In this document: positions 42,821-52,101 of the stretch, piece after piece
How positions within the stretch are numbered: the stretch's first letter is position 1
Layout of the letters: each line of letters starts with the position of its first letter
Source of the DNA: Gordonia gummivorans
GTDB taxonomy: Bacteria; Actinomycetota; Actinomycetes; Mycobacteriales; Mycobacteriaceae
Length of the DNA: 64,000 bases
Reading direction: 5' to 3'
Assembly (NCBI RefSeq): GCF_022513585.1
Contig: NZ_JAKWBF010000001.1
Span: forward strand, 186,001-250,000
Program-made: the position numbers and the translations under genes
Notes under the pieces: generated by a model
Database searches by the model: none
What the model saw: only the letters and a program-made list of their open reading frames with translations
What the model was told of the DNA's origin: nothing

Positions 42821-45231
42821 CCGCAACCGTCGAACCGGGCGCCGTCGAGCACGAGATCGGCAAGGCCCGGGTCCGCAAGGAAGACGACCACCTCATCACC
42901 GGACGCACCAAGTGGACGGACAACCTGGTGCTGCCCGGCATGCTGCACATCGCGCTGCTGCGCAGTCCCATGGCGCATGCGCGGATCGCGAGCATCGACG
43001 TCGAAGAAGCGCGATCGATGCCGGGCGTCGTCGCCGTCTACACCGGGGCCGACCTCGCCGAGGAGCAAGGCAGCCTGCCGAACGCCTGGCAGATCACCGA
43101 GGACATGAAGGCTCCGCCGGCTCCGTCGCTCGCGGTGGACACCGTGCAGTTCGCCGGGGAAGCGGTCGCGATGGTCGTCGCGCGCACCGTCGCCGAGGCA
43201 CAGGACGCCATCGAGACGATCGACGTCGACTACGACGACCTGCCGGTGGTGCTCGACCTCGCCGCGGCGGCCGCCGATGGCGCCGACCTCGTCCATCCCG
43301 ATCTCGGCACCAACGTGAGCGCGGTGTGGATCTTCGACTCCGCCGAGGCGGGCACCGGCACCGCCGTCGACGACGAGATCCGCGACGCCGAGGTCGTGAT
43401 CGAACGCACCTTCCGGCAGCAACGCCTCATCCCGGCGTTCATGGAACCGCGCTCGGTGGTCGTCGACCCCACCGGCACACAGATCACCATGTGGTCGGCC
43501 ACCCAGGTCCCGCACATCCTGCGGCTGATGCTGGCGATGACCCTCGGCATCCCCGAGCACAAGGTGCGGGTGATCGCGCCCGACGTCGGCGGTGGCTTCG
43601 GCGGCAAGCTGCAGGTCTGCCCGGAGGAGGTGCTCGCCCTGCTGGCGGCACGGCGCCTCGGCAAGCCGGTGAAATACACCGAATCACGCAGCGAGTCGAT
43701 GCAGGCGGCCCATCACGGCCGCGACCAGATCCAGAAGCTGACGCTGGCGGCGAACCGCGACGGCAGCGTCCGGGGCCTCAAGGTGGAGTTGCTCGCGGAT
43801 ATGGGCGCTTACTTGCGGTTGGTCACCTCGGGTGTCCCGATTCTGGGTGCGTTCATGTTCAACGGCATCTACAAGTTCCCCGCCTACCACTTCGCCTGCA
43901 CCAACGTGTTCACCAACAAGACGCCGACCGACGCCTACCGCGGTGCCGGACGTCCGGAGGCGACCTTCGCGATCGAGCGGATCATGGACGAACTCGCCGC
44001 CGAACTCGAGATGGATCCGCTCGAGGTGCGCGCGAAGAACTGGATCAAACACGAGGAATTCCCGTTCGACACTGTCGCAGGCCTGACCTACGACTCGGGC
44101 AACTACGAGGCGGCCACCGCGAAGGCCACCGAACTGCTCGACTACGACGGCCTGCGGCGTGAGCAGAAGGAACGACGCGACCGCGGCGACACGGTGCAAC
44201 TCGGGATCGGTGTGTCCACCTTCACCGAGATGTGCGGGCTCGCACCGTCGCGTGTCCTCGGCTCGCTGTCGTATGGCGCGGGGGGTTGGGAAAACGCCAC
44301 GGTCCGGATGCTGCCGACGGGCAAGGTCGAGGTGGTCACCGGCGTCTCGGCGCACGGCCAGGGCCACGAGACGGCGTTCAGCCAGATCGTCGCCGACCGG
44401 CTCGGCGTGCCCTTCGAGGATGTGGAGGTGTTGCACGGCGACACCCAGACATCGCCGCGCGGCCTGGACACCTACGGTTCGCGTTCGCTGGCGGTCGGCG
44501 GGATGGCGATCGTGAAGGCGGCCGACCGCGTCGTCGACAAGGCCCGGCCGATCGCCGCGCATCTGATGGAGGCTTCCGAGGACGATCTCGAGTTCGCCGA
44601 CGGCAAGTTCACCGTCAAGGGCACCGAGACGGCGGTCGGGATCACCGACGTCGCGCTCGCGGTGTTCGCCGCGCACGACATGCCGGACGGCGTCGAGCCG
44701 AATCTCGACTCGGACGCGACCTACGACCCGGACAACTTCTCCTTCCCGCACGGCACACATCTGTGCGCCGCCGAGGTCGACACCGAGACCGGTCTGGTGA
44801 CGATCCGCAAATACGTGTGCGTCGACGACATCGGCGCGGTGATCAACCCGCTGATCGTCGAAGGGCAGGTGCACGGCGGACTCGCGCAGGGCATCGCGCA
44901 GGCGCTCTACGAGGACGCGATCTACGACGAGTCCGGCACGTTGCTGTCCGGGTCGTTCGCCGAGTACCTCGTGCCCGGAGCACCCGACCTGCCGCACTTC
45001 ACCACCGACCGCACCGAGACCCGCGCCACCGGAAATGCACTCGGCGTCAAGGGTGTCGGCGAGGCCGGCACGATCGCTTCCACCCCGGCAGTCGTCAACT
45101 CGGTGATCGACGCGGTGCGCCATTTCGGCGTGGCCGACGTCGAGATGCCCTGCAGTCCGATGCGGGTGTGGAGAGCCATCCAGTCAGCTCAAACCGAAGC
45201 AGCCCGGTCTGCTCAGGGAGGTGCCCAATGA
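42817..45231 (+). CDS. coxL: Molybdenum hydroxylase large subunit, form II (CoxL-like)
   Basis: An 804-residue Mo-cofactor subunit of the CO dehydrogenase/xanthine oxidase family. The loop is AYRGAGR (373-379), the form II signature, with no copper-binding cysteine. [18 protein letters not shown] and catalytic Glu in KGVGEAG are present. Form II enzymes do not reliably oxidise CO and their natural substrate is unsettled, so CO should not be assumed. ATG 42817 overlaps coxS by 4 bp. Confidence 0.9.
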   Translation: MTATVEPGAVEHEIGKARVRKEDDHLITGRTKWTDNLVLPGMLHIALLRSPMAHARIASIDVEEARSMPGVVAVYTGADLAEEQGSLPNAWQITEDMKAPPAPSLAVDTVQFAGEAVAMVVARTVAEAQDAIETIDVDYDDLPVVLDLAAAAADGADLVHPDLGTNVSAVWIFDSAEAGTGTAVDDEIRDAEVVIERTFRQQRLIPAFMEPRSVVVDPTGTQITMWSATQVPHILRLMLAMTLGIPEHKVRVIAPDVGGGFGGKLQVCPEEVLALLAARRLGKPVKYTESRSESMQAAHHGRDQIQKLTLAANRDGSVRGLKVELLADMGAYLRLVTSGVPILGAFMFNGIYKFPAYHFACTNVFTNKTPTDAYRGAGRPEATFAIERIMDELAAELEMDPLEVRAKNWIKHEEFPFDTVAGLTYDSGNYEAATAKATELLDYDGLRREQKERRDRGDTVQLGIGVSTFTEMCGLAPSRVLGSLSYGAGGWENATVRMLPTGKVEVVTGVSAHGQGHETAFSQIVADRLGVPFEDVEVLHGDTQTSPRGLDTYGSRSLAVGGMAIVKAADRVVDKARPIAAHLMEASEDDLEFADGKFTVKGTETAVGITDVALAVFAAHDMPDGVEPNLDSDATYDPDNFSFPHGTHLCAAEVDTETGLVTIRKYVCVDDIGAVINPLIVEGQVHGGLAQGIAQALYEDAIYDESGTLLSGSFAEYLVPGAPDLPHFTTDRTETRATGNALGVKGVGEAGTIASTPAVVNSVIDAVRHFGVADVEMPCSPMRVWRAIQSAQTEAARSAQGGAQ

Positions 45232-46085
45232 TTCCGTCCAAGTTCGACTACCTCGCCCCGACCACCCTCGACGAGGCGGTCTCCGCGCTGGCCGACGCCG
45301 GCGAGGACGCCAAGGTGATCGCCGGCGGGCAAAGCCTGATGCCGGTGTTGCGGTTACGGCTGAACTCGCCGACCGCCCTCGTCGACCTCGGGCGGGTCGC
45401 GGAGTTGCGCGGCGTACGTGAGGACGGCGACTCGATCGTCGTCGGAGCGATGACCACGCACCACGACGTGATGACCGATTCTCTCGTCGTCGCGCACGCG
45501 GCGTTGTTGTCCGACGCCGAGCAGACCGTCGCCGATCCACAGATCCGCCACCGGGGCACGTTCGGTGGGTCGCTCGCCCATGCCGATCCGGCAGGCGATC
45601 TGGGTGCCGTCGCCGTCGCGCTGGATGCGACGATGACCGTCGTCGGTCCCAACGGCAAGCGTGATGTGGCGGCCGAGGACTTCTTCACCGACATCTTCAG
45701 CACCGCTCTGGAACCCGACGAGATCTTGGTGTCGGTGCGCATTCCGAAGCACACCGGATGGACGGCGCATTACGAGAAGTTCCATCGGGTGGCCCAGAGC
45801 TGGTCGATCATCGCCGTGGCCGCCACCCTCGACGTCGACGACGACGGCATCATCCGCGAGGCCGCGATCGGCCTGACCAACATGCGTGCGGTGCCGATGC
45901 GGGCACGTGCCGTGGAGCAGGCGCTGGTGGGGCAGTCGGCCGCCATCGATGTGATCGGCGCGGCCGCCGACCATGCCGCTGAGGGCACCGATCCGATGAG
46001 CGATCCCAACGCCGACGCCGAGTACCGAACCCACCTGGCGAAAGTGCTCACCCGGCGAGCGGTCGTGGCAGCGGCAGGCGTCTGA
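45228..46085 (+). CDS. coxM: Molybdenum hydroxylase medium (FAD) subunit, form II
   Basis: A 285-residue FAD subunit with IAGGQSLMPVLRLR near residue 35 and HRGTFGGSLAHADPAGD near 106. Order S-L-M is the usual form II order. ATG 45228 sits in the coxL stop. Confidence 0.92.
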   Translation: MIPSKFDYLAPTTLDEAVSALADAGEDAKVIAGGQSLMPVLRLRLNSPTALVDLGRVAELRGVREDGDSIVVGAMTTHHDVMTDSLVVAHAALLSDAEQTVADPQIRHRGTFGGSLAHADPAGDLGAVAVALDATMTVVGPNGKRDVAAEDFFTDIFSTALEPDEILVSVRIPKHTGWTAHYEKFHRVAQSWSIIAVAATLDVDDDGIIREAAIGLTNMRAVPMRARAVEQALVGQSAAIDVIGAAADHAAEGTDPMSDPNADAEYRTHLAKVLTRRAVVAAAGV

Positions 46086-46087
46086 CC

Positions 46088-46744
46088 ATGCAACTGGAAC
46101 ACAGCTTTTCGGTCGACGCACCGATCGAGACCGTGTGGGCGGCCCTGGTGGAACCGGAGCGCGTCGCGGGCTGCATGCCCGGGGCGACGCTCACCGAGGT
46201 CGACGGTGACAAGTTCACCGGACAGATCAAGGTGAAGATCGGCCCGGTTGCCTTGGTGTACAAGGGTGTTGGCAACTTCATCGAGAAAGACGAGGGTGCG
46301 CACCGCGCCGTGATCGAGGGCAGTGCCAAGGAATCGCGAGGGCAGGGCACGGCAAAGGCCACCGTGTCGATGTCACTCAAAGACGAGGGTGGCACCACCA
46401 CCGGCAGCGTCGTCACCGATCTGGCGATCACCGGCAAGCCGGCCCAGTTCGGCCGAGGCATGCTCTCCGACGTGGGCGGCAAGATCATCGACCAGTTCTC
46501 GTCGTGCCTGTCGAAGAAACTCGGCGACGCGGAGCCGGCGGCCCCGGCTTCGCCCGCTACCAGTGCAACTGCTGCGCCCGACACGTCGAAACCCCGTGTG
46601 GTGGAACAACCCCCGGAGGAGGCCGAGGCTCTCGACCTGATGGCGTATGCCGGGGGCTCGGTGCTCAAGCGGGTCGCACCGATCGTCGGGGCGATTGTGC
46701 TGGGCGCGATCGTGTTCGTGGTGGTGCGCCGGTTGCGTGGCTGA
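46088..46744 (+). CDS. coxG: CoxG-type SRPBCC protein with C-terminal membrane anchor
   Basis: A 218-residue protein. Residues 1-145 are a START-like CoxG domain (MQLEHSFSVDAPIETVWAAL, CMPGATLTEVDGD, DVGGKIIDQF). A Pro/Ala linker follows, then a hydrophobic helix near the end (VAPIVGAIVLGAIVFVVV). CoxG of Oligotropha recruits CO dehydrogenase to the membrane, and this tail would allow that. It starts 2 bp after coxM and closes the set; the form I operon has no coxG of its own. Confidence 0.88.
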   Translation: MQLEHSFSVDAPIETVWAALVEPERVAGCMPGATLTEVDGDKFTGQIKVKIGPVALVYKGVGNFIEKDEGAHRAVIEGSAKESRGQGTAKATVSMSLKDEGGTTTGSVVTDLAITGKPAQFGRGMLSDVGGKIIDQFSSCLSKKLGDAEPAAPASPATSATAAPDTSKPRVVEQPPEEAEALDLMAYAGGSVLKRVAPIVGAIVLGAIVFVVVRRLRG

Positions 46745-46846
46745 GGTCTGCCTGCGAAGGCCCCGGGCGGTGCTCACCTGCCATCGGTGTGGTACCTGAT
46801 ACGGGACAAAGCCGACATTTGCGGCGTCCTACAGATGGAGTATCAG

Positions 46847-47170
46847 GTGAGAACTCGAGTGGTGCTGGCGTCATTCGGCGCGGTCGTTGCGATCTTCCTT
46901 GGCTTGACCCAGGCGGTTCCCAACGCATCCGCCGCTCCCACCAGTTGCAAGGCCTGGTATGCCAGCAGCGTGGCGTACGCCAACTGCAAGAAGGGGGGCG
47001 GGCAGTTCCGTGCCGCCGCCAAGTGCCGCAACGTGTACGGCGAATACCGCGCGTACGGCCCCTGGATGAAAGTGGGCCAGCGGAACCCGAAGAACAGGGC
47101 CGTGATCGGAACCTCGTACGCCGATTGCGGATTTGGCTTCTTGCGTCAGTATTGGGTCGACAAGAGGTAG
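46847..47170 (+). CDS. Small secreted cysteine-containing protein
   Basis: A 107-residue protein from GTG 46847 (GGAG 6 bases upstream). It has a signal peptide MRTRVVLASFGAVVAIFLG with cleavage near NASAA-PTSCK. The mature part, about 75 residues, is basic and Tyr-rich with four cysteines, probably two disulfides (CKAWYASSVAYANCKKGGGQ). It resembles small exported actinobacterial proteins of unknown function. Confidence 0.65.
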   Translation: MRTRVVLASFGAVVAIFLGLTQAVPNASAAPTSCKAWYASSVAYANCKKGGGQFRAAAKCRNVYGEYRAYGPWMKVGQRNPKNRAVIGTSYADCGFGFLRQYWVDKR

Positions 47171-47225
47171 CTCGACAGGGCGTAGGGACGCGCGCACACT
47201 GCGCGACGCTTCCCGGGGCCAGGCG

Positions 47226-47678
47226 TCAGTTGATCCGGTGGCTTGCCACCAGAACCGCGCGGTCATTGAACACAACGGCCGTACAGCGAAAAGTGTTGGT
47301 GGGCCCCAGTCCCGACCCACTCGGTAGATCGCCTTGGATGCGCACGGTGCCGGAGACCTCCCAACTGTTCGCCACCGTGGATCGATCGCGGCGTGCCTCG
47401 CGCAACGCGTTCAACTCCGTGGCGTACAGCCCGGTGTTGTCGGTCGTGACACCGCTGAACTCGGCCGACGATGCCTGCGCGGAGCTCGTCCCACCTGCCT
47501 CGAGCCGGGCCGCGATGTCGCCGCGGATGATCGAGGTGCAGCGCTCCGTCGCCTGCGACTCATCCTGCGCCCGTTCGTTGATCGCGTCGCGCCCAAGCAG
47601 CGTGACGACGACGAAAACTGCTGCGACGACTGCGATCGCGCCACCCCAGAGCACGCGCCGACGAGAGAGCTCTGCCAT
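47226..47678 (-). CDS. Membrane-anchored protein of unknown function
   Basis: A 150-residue protein with a short basic N-terminus and one membrane helix (VLWGGAIAVVAAVFVVVTLLG). A soluble outer domain follows. It has two cysteines (one in ERCTSII, one in TFRCTAVV) that could pair. The plan is like mycobacterial one-helix membrane proteins of unknown role. Convergent with the small secreted protein. Confidence 0.7.
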   Translation of the reverse strand: MAELSRRRVLWGGAIAVVAAVFVVVTLLGRDAINERAQDESQATERCTSIIRGDIAARLEAGGTSSAQASSAEFSGVTTDNTGLYATELNALREARRDRSTVANSWEVSGTVRIQGDLPSGSGLGPTNTFRCTAVVFNDRAVLVASHRIN

Positions 47679-47735
47679 GGGCCAACGATAGTTGATGCGC
47701 GGCGCACCTCTTGGCGAGTTGCGGGCGCCTCCATG

Positions 47736-49313
47736 TCAGAAGGGTGGTGGGCCTGCGGCGAGGTCGCGGGCGTCGCGGGCCCGTCGGTTGCGGTTCCTTT
47801 CTGCCCGGCGTCGGGCATGCTTGTCCGCCACCCGACCACGACGAGGGCGGGTGTTGTCAATACCGTTGTGCGCGTTACCGACTGGTGGCCCTTGAGCGGG
47901 CGCGACGAACCGGATACGCCGCAACCCCGGAAACACGTCCTCATTGGTTTCGGCTTCCCCCGGCAGCACCAAACCCTCCGGAGTGATGTACTCCGTACGC
48001 AACCGGCCCGCGCTGTCGCGCCACTGATCATCCACCCACTCACCAAACGTCTTGAGCAGATGCCCGGGACGGCACTTGATGTTCATACCCTCGGCCGTGG
48101 TCTGCCCACCTTGTTCGGGATGGTCGTGATCGAACTCGGCCACATGATCACCATCGCCCTGCCACGCCGACGTGACACAGCCCGGATCAGCGCAGTAACC
48201 ATCCCGGATCCGCAGAAACGTGTCCAACGCGGCCGAGGGCCGATACGGATCCGACGGTTGGTGCGCCGGCAACGTGAACGACCCATCCGGATTCGCCACC
48301 GCCTGCGGCCCGATCACCGGCTTCACGACAGCATCGGGCCGTTGGGCGATGTCGCGCACATGCTCACCGGAGATGAGGCCGTGACCTTCCACGAATGCCG
48401 GGTTGTCGGCCGTCCCGGCCAGCGTCGCCTCGTCACACACCACATGCACCATGATCGCGGTCGACGGTGGGGCGGTGATCGTGGAGGGATCGGGGATGTC
48501 GGCGTCGCACTCCGCACGCCCGCAATCACACTCGAACCCGGTCCCCGACAACAGGGCGAACATCGCATCCGAACGCCGCTGCTGCACGGTACGCGGATCA
48601 TTGCGGCACACCGCCTTCGCCAACCCCGCCACCCGCGCCGCAGCGATCCGCACATCCTCCGCGGCCCCCACCGCCGTGATCTCCCCGGTCCCATCCTCCA
48701 GTACGGCCGTCCACACCCCACGCGCATCCAAAGCGTCCTTGCGGCGCTGGCGCACCGCATCCGGGTCGTGGCGGTACACCACCCGGTCGATCATGTCGCG
48801 CATCCGCGCCCGCGACCACACGCCTTTGCGGGTGCGCAACAGATGAGCGATCTCGGCATCCACCAGCGGTGCCGCCGCCGACTCCTCCACCAGTTCGGTA
48901 CGCGTCACCGTCAACTGGGCCTGCCAGGGCGCGATGATCCCGTCGCGCAGACAGTCGAACACCTCGGGCAGCCGATCCCGCAGCGACACCGCCTCCCCCA
49001 ACAGTTTCTCCGCCGCACGCTGCCCCACACCGCGGGCCCGCGCGATCCGCGCCGCACAATCCGCGTAGCCGTCGGTCACAAACCCCGACGGCGAGGGTTC
49101 GACCAGTTTGGCCGCCACATACCGGTCATAGAGCACCGCCGCCGACCGATACTCGGCATACGCCAACGCCGCCCGCCCACGATCAATCTCAGCCATCCCG
49201 AGGAGTAGGTCGTTGGTCGGCGTCTCGTCCGCATCGGTCGGGTCGACCCCACCCAGCAACCCGGCAGCAAACTGCTCAGGCCACGGTGACGGCGTCGACA
49301 ACACAGACACGAC
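47736..49313 (-). CDS. DUF222 (13E12-type) protein with HNH nuclease domain
   Basis: A 525-residue protein. DUF222 covers about residues 30-340, with TDGYADCAARIARARGVGQRAAEKLLGEA as the recognisable part. The C-terminal HNH segment is RDGYCADPGCVTS ... HVAEFDHDHPEQGGQTTAEGMNIKCRPGH. I chose GTG 49313 because GGAAGGGA lies just upstream; the frame is open further up to 49406. This family is present in many copies in mycolata and is linked to mobile 13E12 repeats, but no inverted ends are seen here. Confidence 0.87.
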   Translation of the reverse strand, partial: VVSVLSTPSPWPEQFAAGLLGGVDPTDADETPTNDLLLGMAEIDRGRAALAYAEYRSAAVLYDRYVAAKLVEPSPSGFVTDGYADCAARIARARGVGQRAAEKLLGEAVSLRDRLPEVFDCLRDGIIAPWQAQLTVTRTELVEESAAAPLVDAEIAHLLRTRKGVWSRARMRDMIDRVVYRHDPDAVRQRRKDALDARGVWTAVLEDGTGEITAVGAAEDVRIAAARVAGLAKAVCRNDPRTVQQRRSDAMFALLSGTGFECDCGRAECDADIPDPSTITAPPSTAIMVHVVCDEATLAGTADNPAFVEGHGLISGEHVRDIAQRPDAVVKPVIGPQAVANPDGSFTLPAHQPSDPYRPSAALDTFLRIRDGYCADPGCVTSAWQGDGDHVAEFDHDHPEQGGQTTAEGMNIKCRPGHLLKTFGEWVDDQWRDSAGRLRTEYITPEGLVLPGEAETNEDVFPGLRRIRFVAPAQGPPVGNAHNGIDNTRPRRGRVADKHARRRAERNRNRRARDARDLAAGPPPF

Positions 49314-49688
49314 AATCCCTTCCGACACGACAAACACAACGGATCGGGACCATCCCCACAACATGCTCATCATCAAAAGGAACCAGGCCAGCCACGCCGG
49401 CCTCAATCATCAACTACTCAGTCATCACATCCCGTGTACAAACCACGCTAAACCATGCCACCGACAAACATCGGCGCCGCAGGTCGAAGGATCACTTGAA
49501 CCTGCATCCGGCGGCCGGCGCGACGACGACACCCTACGGAGGCGCCCGGGCCTGGTGCGCAACGTCGTCGGCGGTCGAGAACCGGCAGGGTCGCGGCCGC
49601 GCCATCGCACGGTTTCGCCTTCGACTTCGCGCGGATCGCCGTATCTCGACGGCGTTCGGAAAGTGGTCATGCCCGATACAGTCGAACC
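49314..49688. other. Intergenic spacer without recognised features
   Basis: 375 bp between divergent genes. It is less GC-rich on the DUF222 side, as expected for a promoter, but I see no clear promoter, repeat or hairpin beyond chance. Confidence 0.5.
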
Positions 49689-50384
49689 GTGATCGCGGAA
49701 CGGGAAGTCCGAGTCTCACGAGTCCGCCGGCTGGCACGTGATAACGGTCTTCTCATCGCCTGCCTGGCACTGTTTGCCGTGTTCTTCCTCGGCATGATCT
49801 TTTCCGGGTGGAGTGTCCACAACGAGGAGCAGCAGTCGCACGGGTCGGCCTCCGTGTCGCTCGGTCAGTACCTCGTCAGTGGTGACTTCGTGGAAGCGAC
49901 GTTCGAGAACTGGGAGTCCGAATTCCTTCAGATGGGCATGTACGTCGTCTTGACTGCCCTTCTCTACCAAAAGGGCTCGTCGGAATCCAAACCCGTCGGC
50001 AAGCGCGCTCCGCAGGATGCGGATCCTCGTGGCGAAAGCGGCTCGTCGGAGTCTCCGTGGCCGGTCAGGAAGGGCGGGTGGGCATTGCGCCTCTATGAGA
50101 ACTCGCTGTCACTGATCTTCTTTGCGCTGTTCTTCGCGTCGTTCGTGCTTCACGCAATGGGCGGAGCCGCGGCCTACAGCGACGAACAAGTGCACCATGG
50201 CGAGGCACCGGTCGGCGTGTGGGAGTACCTCGGGACATCGCAGTTCTGGTTCGAATCGATGCAGAACTGGCAGAGCGAATTCATCGCGGTGGCCGCAATC
50301 GTCTTCTTGTCGATCTATTTCAGGCAACGGGGATCGGCGGAATCCAAGCCGGTCGCGGATCCGCACAAGCGGACTGGCGCGTAG
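49689..50384 (+). CDS. DUF6766-family membrane protein with internal duplication
   Basis: A 231-residue membrane protein made of two similar halves. Each half has a helix (LLIACLALFAVFFLGMIFSG; SLIFFALFFASFVLHAMGG), then a polar loop with E-Q..HG (NEEQQSHG; DEQVHHGE). Each then has W/Y-rich and NWxSEF segments (FENWESEFLQ; MQNWQSEFIA) and a second helix closing with SxESKP. The layout fits my memory of DUF6766. The function is unknown. Start GTG 49689 is the only reasonable in-frame start. Confidence 0.78.
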   Translation: MIAEREVRVSRVRRLARDNGLLIACLALFAVFFLGMIFSGWSVHNEEQQSHGSASVSLGQYLVSGDFVEATFENWESEFLQMGMYVVLTALLYQKGSSESKPVGKRAPQDADPRGESGSSESPWPVRKGGWALRLYENSLSLIFFALFFASFVLHAMGGAAAYSDEQVHHGEAPVGVWEYLGTSQFWFESMQNWQSEFIAVAAIVFLSIYFRQRGSAESKPVADPHKRTGA

Positions 50385-50389
50385 AACGG

Positions 50390-50797
50390 TCAGCGGAGGC
50401 GGCGAGCGCCTGGTGATCGACGACGACGGCGTGCCCGACTGCGATGTTCCCGACTGCGATGTTCCCGACCGCGATGTTCCCGACTGCGATGTTTCCGCAA
50501 CACGTGCTGTCGGCGTCGCCCCAAACCTTCGACCTTCTTTTCCCACATCCGCCGGCTTGCGCCGAGGGCCGCCACCGACGTCAGTGCCAGTGTGGCCCCG
50601 GCGATTGCGAGCGTAGGTGCGACCGACCACCTGCCCGAACCGCCGATCGCGACAACGAACACGATGGCACCGGCAAGCAAGGCGACATACGCGATCCACC
50701 TGGTCGCGGCCATGAGCCGATTGGCCTGTCTCGTGCGGCGGGCTCGATCGCCGGACGAGTCATCGGACGAGTGACCATCCGGAGGCGACGATCGCAC
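50390..50797 (-). CDS. Two-helix membrane protein with a pentapeptide-repeat tail
   Basis: A 135-residue protein with two hydrophobic helices (IAYVALLAGAIVFVVAIGG and VAPTLAIAGATLALTSVAAL). The cytoplasmic tail is very basic and holds four near-perfect copies of SREHR, coded by a 15-bp tandem repeat. The start could be GTG 50797 or ATG 50713; neither has a strong ribosome-binding site. Function unknown. Confidence 0.6.
   Translation of the reverse strand: MRSSPPDGHSSDDSSGDRARRTRQANRLMAATRWIAYVALLAGAIVFVVAIGGSGRWSVAPTLAIAGATLALTSVAALGASRRMWEKKVEGLGRRRQHVLRKHRSREHRGREHRSREHRSRARRRRRSPGARRLR
50434..50493. repeat. 15-bp minisatellite, four units
   Basis: CCCGACTGCGATGTT repeats four times without gaps (50434, 50449, 50464, 50479); only the third unit differs, by one base. 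The period keeps the frame and adds or removes five residues (SREHR) of the overlapping minus-strand protein. Confidence 0.9.
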
Positions 50798-50806
50798 CGA
50801 ACGCTC

Positions 50807-51985
50807 TCATGGTTTCAGGATGATCTTGACCGCACCCTGCGCCTTGCGTTGGAAGATGTCGTAGGCGTGCGGGGCGTCATCGAGTGGGAACTCATGCGTG
50901 GCAAAGGAATCGACGCCGAGCGGGTCGCCGTCTTCGAGTAGGGGCATGATGTCGGGCACCCATCTCTTCACATTCGCCTGTCCCATCCGGATCTGTATCT
51001 GTTTGTCGAACAACGTCATCATCGGTAAGGGGTCGGCGGCACCGCCGTAGACCCCGATGATCGACAGCGTGCCGCCGCGCCGCACGATGTCGATGGCCGA
51101 GTACAGCGCAGCGAGGCGGTCGATTCCCGCCTTCTTCATGAGTGGCTCGGCCGCGCCATCGGGGAGCAGTCCGACGAATCGCTGCATCGTCTTGCTCATC
51201 GGCGACCCGTGCGCTTCCATGCCGACCGCGTCGATCACGGCATCGGTACCGCGGCCTTCGGTCCGGTAGCGAACCTCCTCGGCCACGTCGTCGACGGCGT
51301 CGAGATCGATGGTCGAGATGCCGCGCTCCTCGAGACGAGCCAGGCGTTCGGGCACGCGGTCGACGCCGAACACGCGGGCACCGTGATGAGCGGCGATGCG
51401 CGCAGCCATGTCCCCGATGGGACCCAGACCGAGGACGGTCACGCTCCCGCCGGGCGGAATCGACGCGTACTCGACGGCCTGCCATGCGGTGGGCAGCACA
51501 TCCGAGAGGTAGACGTAGCGCGAATCGGGCTTGTCGTGCGGCACCTTGATGTGGGTGAACTGAGCGTGCGGCACCCGAAGGTACTCGGCTTGGCCGCCGG
51601 GGACCGAGCCGTAGAGCTTCGAATAGCCGAACAGCGCCGCACCGGTGTCCTGTTCCCGAACCTGCGTGGTCTCGCATTGCGTGTAGAGCTGGGCGTCACA
51701 CATGTGGCAGCTGCCGCACGATATCTGGAACGGAATGACCACCCGGTCGCCCACCGCGAGGGTGCTCACCCCGTCGCCGACCTCTTCCACCACACCCATC
51801 GGTTCATGCCCGAGTATGTCGCCGGGCTCCATGAAGGCGCCCAGCACTTCGTAGAGGTGCAGGTCGGAACCACAGATGTTGGTGGATGTCACCTTGATGA
51901 CGGCGTCGGTGGCCTCTTCGATCTTCGGATCGGGCACCTGCTCCACGCTCACGTTTCGTCGGCCCTGCCAGGTCACTGCACGCAT
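50807..51985 (-). CDS. Zinc-dependent alcohol dehydrogenase (glutathione-independent formaldehyde dehydrogenase-like)
   Basis: A 392-residue medium-chain dehydrogenase. Catalytic zinc ligands are C38, H60 and E61 (GHEPMG). Structural zinc is held by C90, C93, C96 and C104. The cofactor motif is VLGLGPIGDMA. The long insert after the Rossmann domain (ALYSAIDIVRRGGTLSIIGVYGG region) is that of the formaldehyde dehydrogenase-like subgroup. The substrate is not fixed. ATG 51985 is taken; the longer frame upstream is Arg-rich and overlaps the divergent gene. Confidence 0.87.
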   Translation of the reverse strand: MRAVTWQGRRNVSVEQVPDPKIEEATDAVIKVTSTNICGSDLHLYEVLGAFMEPGDILGHEPMGVVEEVGDGVSTLAVGDRVVIPFQISCGSCHMCDAQLYTQCETTQVREQDTGAALFGYSKLYGSVPGGQAEYLRVPHAQFTHIKVPHDKPDSRYVYLSDVLPTAWQAVEYASIPPGGSVTVLGLGPIGDMAARIAAHHGARVFGVDRVPERLARLEERGISTIDLDAVDDVAEEVRYRTEGRGTDAVIDAVGMEAHGSPMSKTMQRFVGLLPDGAAEPLMKKAGIDRLAALYSAIDIVRRGGTLSIIGVYGGAADPLPMMTLFDKQIQIRMGQANVKRWVPDIMPLLEDGDPLGVDSFATHEFPLDDAPHAYDIFQRKAQGAVKIILKP

Positions 51986-52101
51986 CGCCACTCCTCGTCG
52001 CCGGATGTCGTTACCTGCGCCAGCGTGCCCGGTTACCGACGCCGTCAAACCTGCGCGTGGTGGTGCGTTTGCCCGCCTGCCCGGATGGGTATCCGTCGCC
52101 G

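Noticed and set aside
43684..45123. Long minus-strand open frame opposite the form II coxL
   Set aside because: It is antisense to a gene with full family motifs, and its His/Arg/Gly-rich composition is the usual shadow of GC-rich coding DNA. The same holds for the long frames opposite gabD, the permease, coxL and the pucR-type gene.
47736..49313. DUF222/HNH gene as part of a mobile element
   Set aside because: The family is often called a 13E12 repeat, but no inverted ends, target duplication or transposase are seen around it.
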